Below, in pieces: positions 1-7,927 of a stretch of 64,000 bases of DNA. The position numbers and the translations under genes are program-made. Each line of letters begins with the position of its first letter. Positions within the stretch are counted from its first letter, which is position 1. The DNA is from Lysobacter sp. GX 14042 (lineage in GTDB: Bacteria; Pseudomonadota; Gammaproteobacteria; Xanthomonadales; Xanthomonadaceae), in NCBI RefSeq assembly GCF_021390425.1, contig NZ_JAJUWY010000002.1, positions 372,001 through 436,000 of the forward strand, written 5' to 3'. The notes below the pieces were generated by a model. That model saw only the letters and a program-made list of their open reading frames with translations, was not told the origin of the DNA and searched no databases.

Positions 1-768
1 GCCGCGCCCGCGCAGCGCGCGGTGGACCGTGCGGCCCCGGCTCCGGCCGCCGCTCCCGCCCCGGCACAGCGCAGCACGGTGTCCCAGTCCGGGCGCCCGA
101 TGCGCACCCAGCCGCCGGGCGCGGCCGCCAGCGGCCAGCCCGAGCAGCTCAAGGGCGTGCGCCGCAACATGGCCCGGGTCATGGCCGATGCGCACAGCAA
201 GGTGGTCCCGACCACGCTGGTGGACGATGCCGACCTGCATGCCTGGATCGGCAAGCAGGACATCACCGCCCGCCTGATCCGTGCGATTTGCGCGGCGGCC
301 AAGGCGGTGCCGGCGCTCAATGCCTGGTTCGACGGCGAGAGCCTGACCCGCACCCTGCACCCGCACGTGGACATCGGCATCGCCGTGGATACCGACGACG
401 GGCTGTTCGTGCCGGCGCTGCGCAATGCCGACGTGCTCGATGCCGGCGGCGTGCGCTCGGCGATCCAGCGCCTGCGCCAGCAGGTCGAGGACCGCAGCAT
501 CCCCTCCAGCGAGCTGTCGGGCTACACCATCAGCCTGTCGAACTTCGGCATGTTCGCCGGCCGCTACGCCACCCCGGTGGTGGTGCCGCCGTGCGTGGCG
601 ATCGTCGGCGCCGGCAAGCTGTCGCACGACGTGGTCGCGGTGATGGGCGGCATCGAGGTGCACCGCCGGATGCCGATCTCGCTGACCTTCGACCACCGTG
701 CCGCCACCGGCGGCGAGGCCGCGCGCTTCCTGAAGGCGCTGCTGGACGACCTGTCGCTGCCGAACTGA
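1..768 (+). CDS. 2-oxoacid dehydrogenase E2 acyltransferase, C-terminal part (5' truncated by window)
   Basis: The reading frame is open from base 1, so the start lies outside the window; 255 residues are visible. An Ala/Pro-rich linker leads into a short peripheral-subunit-binding-like segment and then the trimer-forming catalytic domain of dihydrolipoamide acyltransferases (SLSNFGMFAGRYATPVVVPP, then ISLTFDHRAATGGEAARF). The protein transfers an acyl group from lipoamide to CoA in a pyruvate or branched-chain 2-oxoacid dehydrogenase complex. The sequence does not settle which complex. The usual active-site string HRxxDG reads HRAATG here: the catalytic His (fragment residue 232) is kept and the Asp is replaced by Thr. 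A strong terminator follows, so this is the last gene of its operon. Family assignment is firm; substrate is not. Confidence 0.9.
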   Translation, partial: AAPAQRAVDRAAPAPAAAPAPAQRSTVSQSGRPMRTQPPGAAASGQPEQLKGVRRNMARVMADAHSKVVPTTLVDDADLHAWIGKQDITARLIRAICAAAKAVPALNAWFDGESLTRTLHPHVDIGIAVDTDDGLFVPALRNADVLDAGGVRSAIQRLRQQVEDRSIPSSELSGYTISLSNFGMFAGRYATPVVVPPCVAIVGAGKLSHDVVAVMGGIEVHRRMPISLTFDHRAATGGEAARFLKALLDDLSLPN

Positions 769-791
769 CCCGGTCGGGATCGATGTGGAAA

Positions 792-818
792 GGGGCGGCC
801 TCCGGGCCGCCCCTTTTT
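792..818 (+). terminator. Rho-independent terminator of the E2 operon
   Basis: A perfect 9-bp G+C stem (GGGGCGGCC / GGCCGCCCC, 792-800 and 805-813) with a TCCG loop is followed by five T. It lies 24 bp after the E2 stop and just before the convergent cyclase gene. TCCG is in the UNCG tetraloop class, which is common in efficient terminators. Confidence 0.9.
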
Positions 819-824
819 CTTCCG

Positions 825-1964
825 TCAATCCGCGTCGGCAACGACGACCCGGTCACGCCCGCCTTCCTTGGCCCGGTACAGCGCCCGGTCGGCACGCTCG
901 AACACCGCCTCCGGCTGGCCAAGCGCCGGGTCACCGGCAGCCACCCCCGCCGACACCGTCAACGCGGGCGAAAAGGGCAGTTCCAGCCCCGCCACCGCCG
1001 CACGGATGCGTTCGGCCACCTCGACCGCTGCCTCCACCCCGGTTTCCGGCAGGACCAGCAGGAACTCCTCGCCGCCAAAGCGCACCGCGACGTCGTCGTG
1101 GCGGATCGAGGCCTCCACCGCTTCGCCGACCGCCCGCAACGCACGGTCGCCCTCGCGGTGGCCATGGGTGTCGTTGATCCGCTTGAAGTGGTCGATGTCC
1201 AGCACCACCAGGCAATACGGACCGGCATCCAGCCTCCGCAGCGCATCCGGGTCGCTGCGCAGCTGCTGCAGTGCGGCGCGGTTGAGCAGGCCCGTCAGCG
1301 GATCCATTCGCGCGCTCTGGAGGATCTGCGCCATCTCCTCCTGCAGGTATTGCCGCGACGCTTCCGCCTTGCGCAGGGTGCTGGCACGCTCCTCGGCCAG
1401 GCGCCGCTGGTCGCGGGCGAAGCAGCGCAGCTCGAGCAGGTGCCGGGTCTGGCGGGCCAGGATGCGCAGTGAATCCAGCTGTTCGTCGGCCAGCTCGCGT
1501 GGACGTACGTCCATCGCGCACAACGCACCCAGGGCGTGGCCTTCGCGGCCGAGCACCGGAACGCCGGCGTAGAACCGCACCGGCTCGCCCCCGATGCGCA
1601 GCGTGAGGTCCGCGAAACGCGGGTCCCGGGCGACGTCGGGAATCACCAGCGGCGTTTCCGGCGTGCGGATGGTGTGGTCGCAGATGGACACCCGGCGCGG
1701 CGTGCTGTCGCAGTCGATGCCGATCCGCGCCTTGAAGCGCTGCAGGTCGCGGTCGATCAGCGACAGGACCGCGCCGGGGACGTCGCACACCCGGGTTACC
1801 AGCCGGACGATGTCGTCCAGCGCCGGTTCGGGGCCGGTATCGAAAAGCCGGTAGGCATCCAGCGCGGCCTGCCGCGCGGCCTCGCCCGCCAGGGCAGGAT
1901 CACCGGGAGCGGGTGAACGGGGAGCCGGCATGCTGGACGGGCTGTCGGAAAAGGCGTCGGGCAT
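825..1964 (-). CDS. Diguanylate cyclase with N-terminal GAF domain
   Basis: 379 residues. A GAF sensor domain spans about residues 35-180, a short helical linker follows (about 185-215), and a GGDEF domain spans about 215-375. The catalytic signature is GGEEF at 297-301, which is active-type. An inhibitory I-site RHDD (288-291) lies exactly five residues upstream, so product inhibition by cyclic di-GMP is expected. The protein should make c-di-GMP from two GTP. No signal peptide or membrane segment is seen, so it is probably cytosolic. The start is uncertain: Met12 at 1931 is an alternative and neither site has a clear Shine-Dalgarno. The gene converges on the E2 operon and is separated from it by the terminator. 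Confidence 0.93.
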   Translation of the reverse strand: MPDAFSDSPSSMPAPRSPAPGDPALAGEAARQAALDAYRLFDTGPEPALDDIVRLVTRVCDVPGAVLSLIDRDLQRFKARIGIDCDSTPRRVSICDHTIRTPETPLVIPDVARDPRFADLTLRIGGEPVRFYAGVPVLGREGHALGALCAMDVRPRELADEQLDSLRILARQTRHLLELRCFARDQRRLAEERASTLRKAEASRQYLQEEMAQILQSARMDPLTGLLNRAALQQLRSDPDALRRLDAGPYCLVVLDIDHFKRINDTHGHREGDRALRAVGEAVEASIRHDDVAVRFGGEEFLLVLPETGVEAAVEVAERIRAAVAGLELPFSPALTVSAGVAAGDPALGQPEAVFERADRALYRAKEGGRDRVVVADAD

Positions 1965-2038
1965 CGGCGGTCTGGAGGGAAAGCACCGCCAATCCTAGCC
2001 GTGTCGGCGCACCGTTCCCGTGAGCGGTTGCCGGCCGC

Positions 2039-2371
2039 TCAGCCGGCGTTGGTGCGGGCGGGCGTCCGCCGCCGCAGCCAGAACCGGCGTGCCACGAAGG
2101 CGACCGCCATCGCACCCAGGTACACCGCGTAGCCTAGGGCGGTGGCCAGGATCTGCTTCCACATCTTGCCCTGCGCCGGGTCGGCATACGCCTGCGCCCA
2201 GTACACGCTGGCCAGGAACAGGCCCAGCGCGACCACCAGCGCGATCACGTCATAGGCGCGGCGGGCGGCGTCCTTCGGCTCCCGCGGGAACTTCCAGAAC
2301 AGCACGGTCAGGATCACGAACCACGGCAGGAACAGGATCAGCGTCAGGTTCAGTTCGATGTCCGGGCTCAC
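2039..2371 (-). CDS. Small inner-membrane protein downstream of trpS
   Basis: 110 residues with about three hydrophobic helices (roughly 8-25, 42-62 and 76-96), then a basic tail (RRFWLRRRTP). No enzymatic motif is visible and I do not recognise a named family. The start codon overlaps the trpS stop in an ATGA arrangement, so the two are translationally coupled and probably co-transcribed. Function unknown. Confidence 0.75.
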   Translation of the reverse strand: MSPDIELNLTLILFLPWFVILTVLFWKFPREPKDAARRAYDVIALVVALGLFLASVYWAQAYADPAQGKMWKQILATALGYAVYLGAMAVAFVARRFWLRRRTPARTNAG

Positions 2372-3714
2372 GCGCCCTGCCCTCCGCCGGCTTCGGCCCT
2401 GGCGCGGGCCTTGCGCTCGTCCGCCTCTGCCATCGCGGCCAGCGCCGCGCGCACATCCTCGACGGCCACGCCTTCGCCGCGCTGCAACCGGGCGTCGTCG
2501 GCCTCGTAGCGGCCCCCTCGCAGGCTGGCGATGAACTGGCCAGCCTCCTTGGGCGAGGCGAAGCCTTCGGCAAGCAACAGGGTGCGCTCGCCGTCGACCA
2601 GCTTGAAGCCGAAACGGCCGTCATCCTCGCGGTACTGCTTGAACACCGGTGCCGCCGCGGCGCGCACCCGCCGGCCGCCGGCCCCGGTGGCGCCCGGCAC
2701 GGTGAGCGGCCGCAGCCCGACCGCCGCGCGCAACTCGCGCATCAGCGGGGCGACCTGCTCCTCGCGCAGCCGCGCGGCGTGCTCCTGCAGCAGCGCCTCG
2801 ATCTCCTGTGGCGCCGCCACCAAGGCCTGGTAACGCTCGCGCAGCGGTGCGACCTCGGCGTCGATGCGCTCGAACAGCGCCTCCTTGGCCTGCGACCACG
2901 CAATGCCCTCGGCGAAGGCCGTGCGCATCGTCCCGGTTTCGGCGGCGCTGGCGAACGCCTGGTAGAGCTCGAACACGTTCGATCCCGCGGGGTCCTTCGG
3001 CTCGCCGGGGGCGCGCGAGTCGGTGACCATCGAAAACACGAGCCTGCGCAACTGTTCGCGCGGGGCGAACAGCGGGATGACGTTGTCGTAGCTCTTGCTC
3101 ATCTTGCGCCCGTCCAGGCCGGGCAACGTCGCCACGTGCTCCTCGATGGCCGCCTCGGGCAGGGTGAAGTGCTCGCCGTAGAGATGGTTGAAGCGCTGGC
3201 CGAAGTCGCGCGCCATCTCGATGTGCTGGATCTGGTCGCGTCCGACCGGGACCCGGTGGGCGTTGAACAGCAGGATGTCGGCGGCCATCAGCACCGGGTA
3301 CATGTACAGCGCGGCGTTGACCCCGGCGTCCTCATCGGCGCCGGCCTCGCGGTTGCGGTCGTTGGCCGCCTTGTAGGCGTGTGCCCGGTTGAGCAGGCCC
3401 TTGCCGGCCACGCAGCTGAGCAGCCAAGCCAGCTCGGTGGTCTCCGGCAGGTCGGACTGGCGGTAGAACCACACCTTGCCCGGCTCCGGCTCCAGGCCTG
3501 CGGCCAGCCAGGAAGCGGCGATCTGCAGGGTCGCGTCCTGCAGCCGCGCCGGCTCGGTGACCGAAACCAGTGCGTGGTAGTCGGCGAGGAAGAAGAAGCT
3601 TTCGATGCCGGCCCCGCGGCTGGCGGCGACGGCCGGGCGGATGGCGCCGACGTAGTTGCCCAGGTGTGGGGTGCCGGAGGGCTTGATGCCGGTGAGGACG
3701 CGTGTGGGATGCAT
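2368..3714 (-). CDS. trpS: Tryptophanyl-tRNA synthetase with extra C-terminal domain
   Basis: 448 residues, longer than the usual ~330-340 of bacterial TrpRS. The class I motifs are clear: the HIGH equivalent PHLGN (residues 16-20) inside PSGTPHLGNY, and KMSKS inside GRKMSKSYDN. It charges tRNA-Trp with tryptophan. The canonical enzyme ends near LRAAVGL; about 105 residues follow. Their middle (FKQYREDDGRFGFKL through EGFASPKEAGQFIASLR) resembles the small DUF1508/YegP-type fold, and the tail is charged and helical. I start at the Met before HPTRVLTGIKP because the conserved N-terminus begins there; a longer in-frame reading to 3795 would run back through the upstream hairpin. Confidence 0.95.
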   Translation of the reverse strand: MHPTRVLTGIKPSGTPHLGNYVGAIRPAVAASRGAGIESFFFLADYHALVSVTEPARLQDATLQIAASWLAAGLEPEPGKVWFYRQSDLPETTELAWLLSCVAGKGLLNRAHAYKAANDRNREAGADEDAGVNAALYMYPVLMAADILLFNAHRVPVGRDQIQHIEMARDFGQRFNHLYGEHFTLPEAAIEEHVATLPGLDGRKMSKSYDNVIPLFAPREQLRRLVFSMVTDSRAPGEPKDPAGSNVFELYQAFASAAETGTMRTAFAEGIAWSQAKEALFERIDAEVAPLRERYQALVAAPQEIEALLQEHAARLREEQVAPLMRELRAAVGLRPLTVPGATGAGGRRVRAAAAPVFKQYREDDGRFGFKLVDGERTLLLAEGFASPKEAGQFIASLRGGRYEADDARLQRGEGVAVEDVRAALAAMAEADERKARARAEAGGGQGA

Positions 3715-3761
3715 TGCGGAACACTGGATTGCGTGAGCGGTCCAGTTTAGCCCCGATGGCA

Positions 3762-3789
3762 GAAGGCCCGGGCACTGGCCCGGGCCTTC
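3762..3789 (-). terminator. Hairpin downstream of the CsbD gene, possible terminator
   Basis: A perfect 11-bp inverted repeat (GAAGGCCCGGG / CCCGGGCCTTC, loop CACTGG) lies between trpS and the upstream leftward CsbD gene. Neither strand has a proper T tract after the stem. It is a plausible terminator for the stress gene, but only the hairpin is visible. Confidence 0.45.
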
Positions 3790-3809
3790 CTTCACAACCT
3801 CGCGTGCGC

Positions 3810-4010
3810 TCAGCCCAGCGTGCGGCCGAACTCGCGGACTTCGTCGTCGGCGCGCTCGCGGTTCCAGCCGTAGCGCTCCTGGAGCTTGCCGGACAGGTAT
3901 TCGGCGTTGCCCTCGGCAACATCGAACACGTCGTCGGTCAGGTCGCCCCAGCGCGCCTGCGCCTTGCCCTTAACCTGGCTCCACTTGCCGGCGATGATGT
4001 CAGTGTTCAT
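3810..4010 (-). CDS. CsbD-family general stress protein
   Basis: 66 residues, the normal CsbD size. The family pattern is plain: an N-terminal [20 protein letters not shown], then the stretch [20 protein letters not shown]. CsbD proteins are abundant small cytosolic proteins induced under general stress; their biochemical role is unknown. The start at 4010 is chosen because GGAGAC lies at the right distance upstream; an in-frame extension to 4076 has no such signal. The neighbouring entericidin gene is also a stress-type gene. Confidence 0.9.
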   Translation of the reverse strand: MNTDIIAGKWSQVKGKAQARWGDLTDDVFDVAEGNAEYLSGKLQERYGWNRERADDEVREFGRTLG

Positions 4011-4132
4011 TCGCGTCTCCTGGTTTGGGGACGAGGCTCGTCCCTTCCGCCCCAGACTGCCCCTGCCCGTGTTCATCCACGGTGGTCACCGCGTTAAGCG
4101 CCGTCTTCACGCGCACCGGCCCGCCGAACAGA

Positions 4133-4158
4133 AAAGGGCCGGATCGCTCCGGCCCTTT
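4133..4158 (-). terminator. Terminator after the entericidin gene
   Basis: A 10-bp stem (AAAGGGCCGG / CCGGCCCTTT) with a six-base loop sits 22 bp after the entericidin stop. Read leftward it ends in CCCTTTTC, a short T tract. Confidence 0.7.
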
Positions 4159-4179
4159 CCAGCCACGCGTCGCGCAGGC

Positions 4180-4329
4180 TCAGCACTTGCCGTCGCGGCA
4201 ATCCTCGGCGGTGTCCTCGATCGTCGAGCCCGCCGACTGCATGTCCTTGCCGGCACCGGCGACGGTGTGGCACGCGGTCAGTCCCAGCGAAAACAGCGAC
4301 AGCAGCATCAGGGTGGTCAAACGCTTCAT
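4180..4329 (-). CDS. Entericidin-family small lipoprotein
   Basis: 49 residues. A lipoprotein signal peptide (MKRLTTLMLLSLFSLGLTAC) ends in lipobox LTAC at Cys20. The mature part contains VAGAGKDMQSAGSTIEDTA, the hallmark of entericidin A/B (EcnA/EcnB) proteins, small membrane lipoproteins linked to stationary-phase stress. The tail CRDGKC adds two cysteines. GGAGGA lies just upstream of the ATG and the terminator follows, so it is likely monocistronic. Which of EcnA or EcnB it corresponds to cannot be told. Confidence 0.88.
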   Translation of the reverse strand: MKRLTTLMLLSLFSLGLTACHTVAGAGKDMQSAGSTIEDTAEDCRDGKC

Positions 4330-4455
4330 GGCTTCCTCCTCGTCGGCGATGTGCCTGTTGGCAGTGGCCGCAGGTCACGGCCGTGGCGGCATCATTGCGT
4401 GGAGGGTCGTGAAGCCGGCGTGCAACATGGCCGCGCCGGGGATGCCGCGTTCAGC

Positions 4456-5379
4456 TCAGCGGCGCAGCAGCGTGGACTTGCCGAACAGGCTCTCGACCAG
4501 GTCGATGGCGACGAGCGCGGTCTTGTTGTCCACGTCCAGGATCGGGTTGAGCTCGACGATGTCCAGCGAGCCCATCCGCCCGGTGTCGCAGATCATCTCC
4601 ATCGCCAGCTGCGCTTCGCGGTAGGTCGGCCCGCCGGGCACGGTGGTCGGCACCCCGGGGGCAATCGACGGGTCCAGGAAGTCGACGTCGAAGCTGACGT
4701 GCAGGTGGGTGTCGGCGTCCATGTCCGCCAGCGCCTCCTCCATCACCCGGCGCATGCCGACCTCGTCGATGTAGCGCATGTCGAATACCGGCAGCCCGTG
4801 GTCGCGGACCATGCGCTTCTCGCCCTCGTCGACCGAACGGATGCCGATCTGGCGCACCTGCGCCGGCTCGATCATCGGGGACTCGCCGGCGAGGTGGGTG
4901 AGCTCCCGCGGGCCGATGCCGCACAGGCAGGCCACCGGCATGCCGTGGATGTTGCCCGACGGGGTGGCGTCGGCGCTGTTGAAGTCGGTGTGCGCATCCA
5001 GCCACAGCACCCGCAGCTTCTTGCCCTGCTCGCGGCAGTATCTCGCCACCCCGGTGATCGACCCCAGGCCCAGGCAATGGTCGCCCCCGAGCATGATCGG
5101 GATGCGTCCCCCGGACAGTTCCGCGTACACCGCCTCCATCGTCAGGCGGTTCCACTCGGCCACTTCCGGCAGGTGTCGGTAACCGTTGACCGGCCCGTGC
5201 CACGGGTTGGCCGGGCCGGCGACGTTGCCGCGGTCGGCGACCTCGAGCCCCCGGGCCTGCAGGGCCTCCAGCAGGCCTGCAATGCGCAGCGCCTCCGGGC
5301 CCATCCGCGCGCCCCGCTCGCCTGCGCCGACATCGGTCGGGACGCCTATCAGGGATACGGGTGGATAGTTGCGGGGCAT
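4456..5379 (-). CDS. Arginase
   Basis: 307 residues, the usual arginase length. All binuclear manganese motifs are present: GGDHCLGLG, WLDAHTDFN and SFDVDFLDPS. It hydrolyses L-arginine to ornithine and urea in the cytosol. The start has AAGGAG seven bases upstream. That ribosome-binding site lies directly after the CCA end of the upstream tRNA-Thr, only 18 bp separating the two genes, with no terminator between. Agmatinase is less likely given the overall match to the arginase form (GNIHGMP, PGGPTYREAQ). Confidence 0.93.
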   Translation of the reverse strand: MPRNYPPVSLIGVPTDVGAGERGARMGPEALRIAGLLEALQARGLEVADRGNVAGPANPWHGPVNGYRHLPEVAEWNRLTMEAVYAELSGGRIPIMLGGDHCLGLGSITGVARYCREQGKKLRVLWLDAHTDFNSADATPSGNIHGMPVACLCGIGPRELTHLAGESPMIEPAQVRQIGIRSVDEGEKRMVRDHGLPVFDMRYIDEVGMRRVMEEALADMDADTHLHVSFDVDFLDPSIAPGVPTTVPGGPTYREAQLAMEMICDTGRMGSLDIVELNPILDVDNKTALVAIDLVESLFGKSTLLRR

Positions 5380-5397
5380 GGTCGGACTCCTTGACTC

Positions 5398-5473
5398 TGG
5401 TGCCGGCTGTCAGACTTGAACTGACGACCTACCGCTTACAAGGCGGTTGCTCTACCAACTGAGCTAAGCCGGC
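5398..5473 (-). tRNA. tRNA-Thr (anticodon TGT)
   Basis: The complement strand folds as a full cloverleaf. The acceptor stem is GCCGGCT / AGCCGGC with discriminator A and an encoded CCA. The D-arm is GCTCAGTTGGTAGAGC, the anticodon stem ACCGC / GCGGT with loop CTTGTAA, and the T-arm contains GTTCAAGTC. The anticodon TGT (5438-5440) reads ACA and probably other ACN codons. It sits 15 bp after the SPOR gene and 18 bp before the arginase gene, so it may be processed from a longer transcript. Confidence 0.97.
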
Positions 5474-5488
5474 GGGAAACGTCCGATT

Positions 5489-6196
5489 CTAACGCGCCCC
5501 GGCCGGGTCCACCGGAACCAGGCCCTCGCAGCTGCGCGCCTCCACCCCGGGCGCCGCCACCGCGGCAGCCGTGGAGCCTGGGTCGAAGCCGGCAGCCGCG
5601 GCGACCTCGACCCAGTACTCGGGGTCGCCGCCCCCGACCGGCTCCACCTGCACGGTGAACCCGGCCTTGCGCAGGCTGTCGGCCCGGGCGTCGGCGCGTG
5701 CCCGGGCGCGGTACAGGCCCAGGGCGACGATGCCCGCGTCCGCGCCCTCGCGCACCACGTAGTAGTCGTCGAACCCGGCCCCGGCGATACGCTGCGCCGC
5801 TTCCTCCGCGGCCTCCACGCCCGGCGCCTGCAGGTAGACCCGCCAGCTGTCGCCGGCGCCGGGCCATTCGCGGCGCAGCCGGGCGACCACCACCCGTGGC
5901 TCCAGGCGCGCCAGCGCGCCCGCGGCCATGTCGGCGTCCGGAAACGGGCCGAAGCGGTGGCAGGTTTCCGGCGTGGCGCCCGGCTCGGGCACCCCGCCCG
6001 GGGAGTCGGGCGTGCCGGTCGCGCTGCCCGCCACCAGGCCATCCACGCTGGCGGAGCGGTCCACCAGTTCGAGCAGCGGCGCGTTGCCGACCGCCGCATC
6101 GTGCCCGCCGGCGACCACGGCCGGTCGCGCCAGCCACCACAGGGCGACCCCGAGGTTGAGCACCAGCAGCAGGACCAGAAGTGCGCGCGTCAGCAT
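5489..6196 (-). CDS. SPOR-domain membrane protein
   Basis: 235 residues. A single N-terminal membrane helix (MLTRALLVLLLVLNLGVALW) is followed by a low-complexity linker. A SPOR-like repeat region starts at TPETCHRFGPFPDADMAA (about residue 75) and includes DSWRVYLQAP, then FTVQVEPVGGGDPEYWVEV. SPOR domains bind denuded glycan strands at division sites. I start at this Met because the membrane helix begins there; the frame is open further upstream but that would overlap coaX. It lies after birA and coaX in a leftward run. Confidence 0.8.
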   Translation of the reverse strand: MLTRALLVLLLVLNLGVALWWLARPAVVAGGHDAAVGNAPLLELVDRSASVDGLVAGSATGTPDSPGGVPEPGATPETCHRFGPFPDADMAAGALARLEPRVVVARLRREWPGAGDSWRVYLQAPGVEAAEEAAQRIAGAGFDDYYVVREGADAGIVALGLYRARARADARADSLRKAGFTVQVEPVGGGDPEYWVEVAAAAGFDPGSTAAAVAAPGVEARSCEGLVPVDPAGAR

Positions 6197-6218
6197 GGGG
6201 CGATTGTAGGCGGCGCCG

Positions 6219-6959
6219 TCACTGCGCGGACTGCATCCGTGCCCATTGGGCCAGCCCCTCCAGCACCAGCAGCGGACGCGGACGCGCCCCGGACAGCCGG
6301 GGCTGCAGCGCGGCCGCGCCACCGCCATGGAGCAGCAGCCGCGGGGTCCCTTCCAGGCGCCGGACGGCCTCGGCCATGCTCTGTTCGACCAGCGCCACCG
6401 CGGCGCCCTGGCAGCCCGACGCCAGCGCGTCGGCGGTATCGGTGGCGAAAACGCCGTACTGGCCGCCCTGCGTCGGCAGATGCGCGGCACGCTGGTGCAG
6501 GACCTGCCGCATCAACTCCGGCGACGGTGCGATCCGACCGCCCAGGTGCCGCCCCCCGGCATCGAGCAGGTCCACGGTCAGCGCCGTCCCCACCCCGCAC
6601 ACCAGCGCCGGCCCACCGCCATCGCTGCTGGCGGCAAGCAGGGCCAGGAACCGGTCCACGCCCATCCGCTCCGGCCGCGGGTAGCCCACCACCAGCCGGC
6701 CCAGGCGAGCGGCGCTGGCGGCGAAGCTGATCCGCCCGCAGCGCCCGCCCAGCGCCCGGGCCAGCCGCAGCCGCGTTTCCGGCCCGGTCACCGCGGCGAC
6801 GAAGGCGGCCTCCAGGCGAGCCGGCAGGACATCGCCAAGCGCGGCCTCGAAACCGTCGTCGTGATGGTCCAGGGCGATCACCTCGCCGACGCCGCCGTCG
6901 GGCCGCAGGGGCGCCGCCTTCAGGCGGGTGTTGCCCAGGTCGAACAGCCACTCAGACAT
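6219..6959 (-). CDS. coaX: Type III pantothenate kinase
   Basis: 246 residues. The ASKHA-type phosphate-binding start FDLGNTRLK (residues 6-14), the central GVGTALTVDLLD motif and GGRIAPSPELM identify type III PanK. It phosphorylates pantothenate, the first step of CoA synthesis. Type III enzymes typically escape CoA feedback inhibition. The start at 6959 overlaps the end of birA by 8 bp, the common birA-coaX arrangement, so the two are translationally linked. Confidence 0.95.
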   Translation of the reverse strand: MSEWLFDLGNTRLKAAPLRPDGGVGEVIALDHHDDGFEAALGDVLPARLEAAFVAAVTGPETRLRLARALGGRCGRISFAASAARLGRLVVGYPRPERMGVDRFLALLAASSDGGGPALVCGVGTALTVDLLDAGGRHLGGRIAPSPELMRQVLHQRAAHLPTQGGQYGVFATDTADALASGCQGAAVALVEQSMAEAVRRLEGTPRLLLHGGGAAALQPRLSGARPRPLLVLEGLAQWARMQSAQ

Positions 6960-7785
6960 CGACCGGACCCTGGCGCACACTGACCTCGCCGGAGTGGAAG
7001 GCACGCTCGGTACCGTCCTCCAGCCGCACGAGCAGGGCTCCGTTGGCCGCGAGCCCACATGCGTGTCCGGCCACCGCCCCACCCGCCAGGTGCAGCTCGA
7101 CCGCCCGGCCGCCCAGCGCATCCAGCGCGCGGAACCGGGGCAGGAATCCGGCGAACCCGTCGCGGTCCAGCACGTCCAGCGCCTCTATCCAGTGCCCGAG
7201 CACCGCGGCCGCCAGGTCACTGCGTGCCGGCGCACGCCCGCTGAGCGTGGCCAGGTCGATCCAGGGCTGGTCGATCACTTCCTCCAGCGGCGGCATCCGC
7301 ACGTTGATCCCGATGCCCAGCACCGCGCGTACCTGGCCGGTACCGGCACCGGCGCCCTCGACCAGCAGCCCGCCCAGCTTGCGCAACCCGCCGCTTCTCC
7401 CGCCGTGCCCGGCAACCACCAGGTCGTTGGGCCACTTCAGGCGCACCTCCTGGTAGCCCAGCGCATGCAGCGCCTCTGCCGCGGCGATCCCGGCCACCAG
7501 GCTGAGTCCCTCCAGCCGGGCGAGTCCGCCGGGGAAGCCACGCGCGAGCGACAGGTACAGGTTGCCCCCGGGAGGCGACGCCCAGTCCTTGCCGCGCCGT
7601 CCGCGCCCGGCCTGCTGGCTGTCGGCCAGCAGCACCGCGGCCAGCCCACCCTCGGGCATCGGTCGGCGCAACAGCTCGGCGTTGGTGGAGTCCACCTGCG
7701 GCTGCACGTCCAGGGACGCCATGCGGGCCCGGACGGCGGGCCCGAGGCGGGCGAGGATCAGGTCACTGTCGAGCGGGTCGGCCAT
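6952..7785 (-). CDS. birA: Biotin-protein ligase lacking the DNA-binding domain
   Basis: 277 residues. The catalytic core is complete: STNAELLRR, the biotinyl-AMP loop AGRGRRGKDWASPPGGNLY, LKWPNDLVV, GGLLVE and the C-terminal SH3-like domain (about 225-277). It attaches biotin to acceptor lysines such as AccB. The protein begins about where the ligase domain of E. coli BirA begins; the N-terminal winged-helix repressor domain is missing. The upstream in-frame codons read as Arg/Pro/Ala-rich sequence with no helix-turn-helix and no ATG. It should therefore be a monofunctional ligase that does not repress biotin genes itself. Confidence 0.93.
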   Translation of the reverse strand: MADPLDSDLILARLGPAVRARMASLDVQPQVDSTNAELLRRPMPEGGLAAVLLADSQQAGRGRRGKDWASPPGGNLYLSLARGFPGGLARLEGLSLVAGIAAAEALHALGYQEVRLKWPNDLVVAGHGGRSGGLRKLGGLLVEGAGAGTGQVRAVLGIGINVRMPPLEEVIDQPWIDLATLSGRAPARSDLAAAVLGHWIEALDVLDRDGFAGFLPRFRALDALGGRAVELHLAGGAVAGHACGLAANGALLVRLEDGTERAFHSGEVSVRQGPVDV

Positions 7786-7896
7786 GGCGGGACGTCGCGG
7801 GCGTGGGACGCCAGAGCATGCCCGGGCTGGCCGGGTCTTGCACGGGCCGGCGTCGTGCCGCCGGTGGCCCGGTCAACCCGCGCGGCGCGTTCGCGT

Positions 7897-7902
7897 TATA
7901 GT
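7897..7902 (+). promoter_or_regulatory. Candidate -10 box for the rightward secreted-protein gene
   Basis: TATAGT stands out in a GC-rich gap between divergent birA and the gene at 7928. No good -35 hexamer is seen at 16-18 bp; GTCAAC at 7872 would need a 19-bp spacer. A direct repeat of GTCAAGG-type half-sites follows at 7901-7918. Confidence 0.35.
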
Positions 7903-7927
7903 CAAGGACTTGTCAAGGGTGGTCAGC

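Noticed and set aside
2022-2040. Terminator hairpin after the trpS-linked membrane protein gene
   Set aside because: GAGCGG/CCGCTC can pair but it overlaps the stop codon region and has no T tract.
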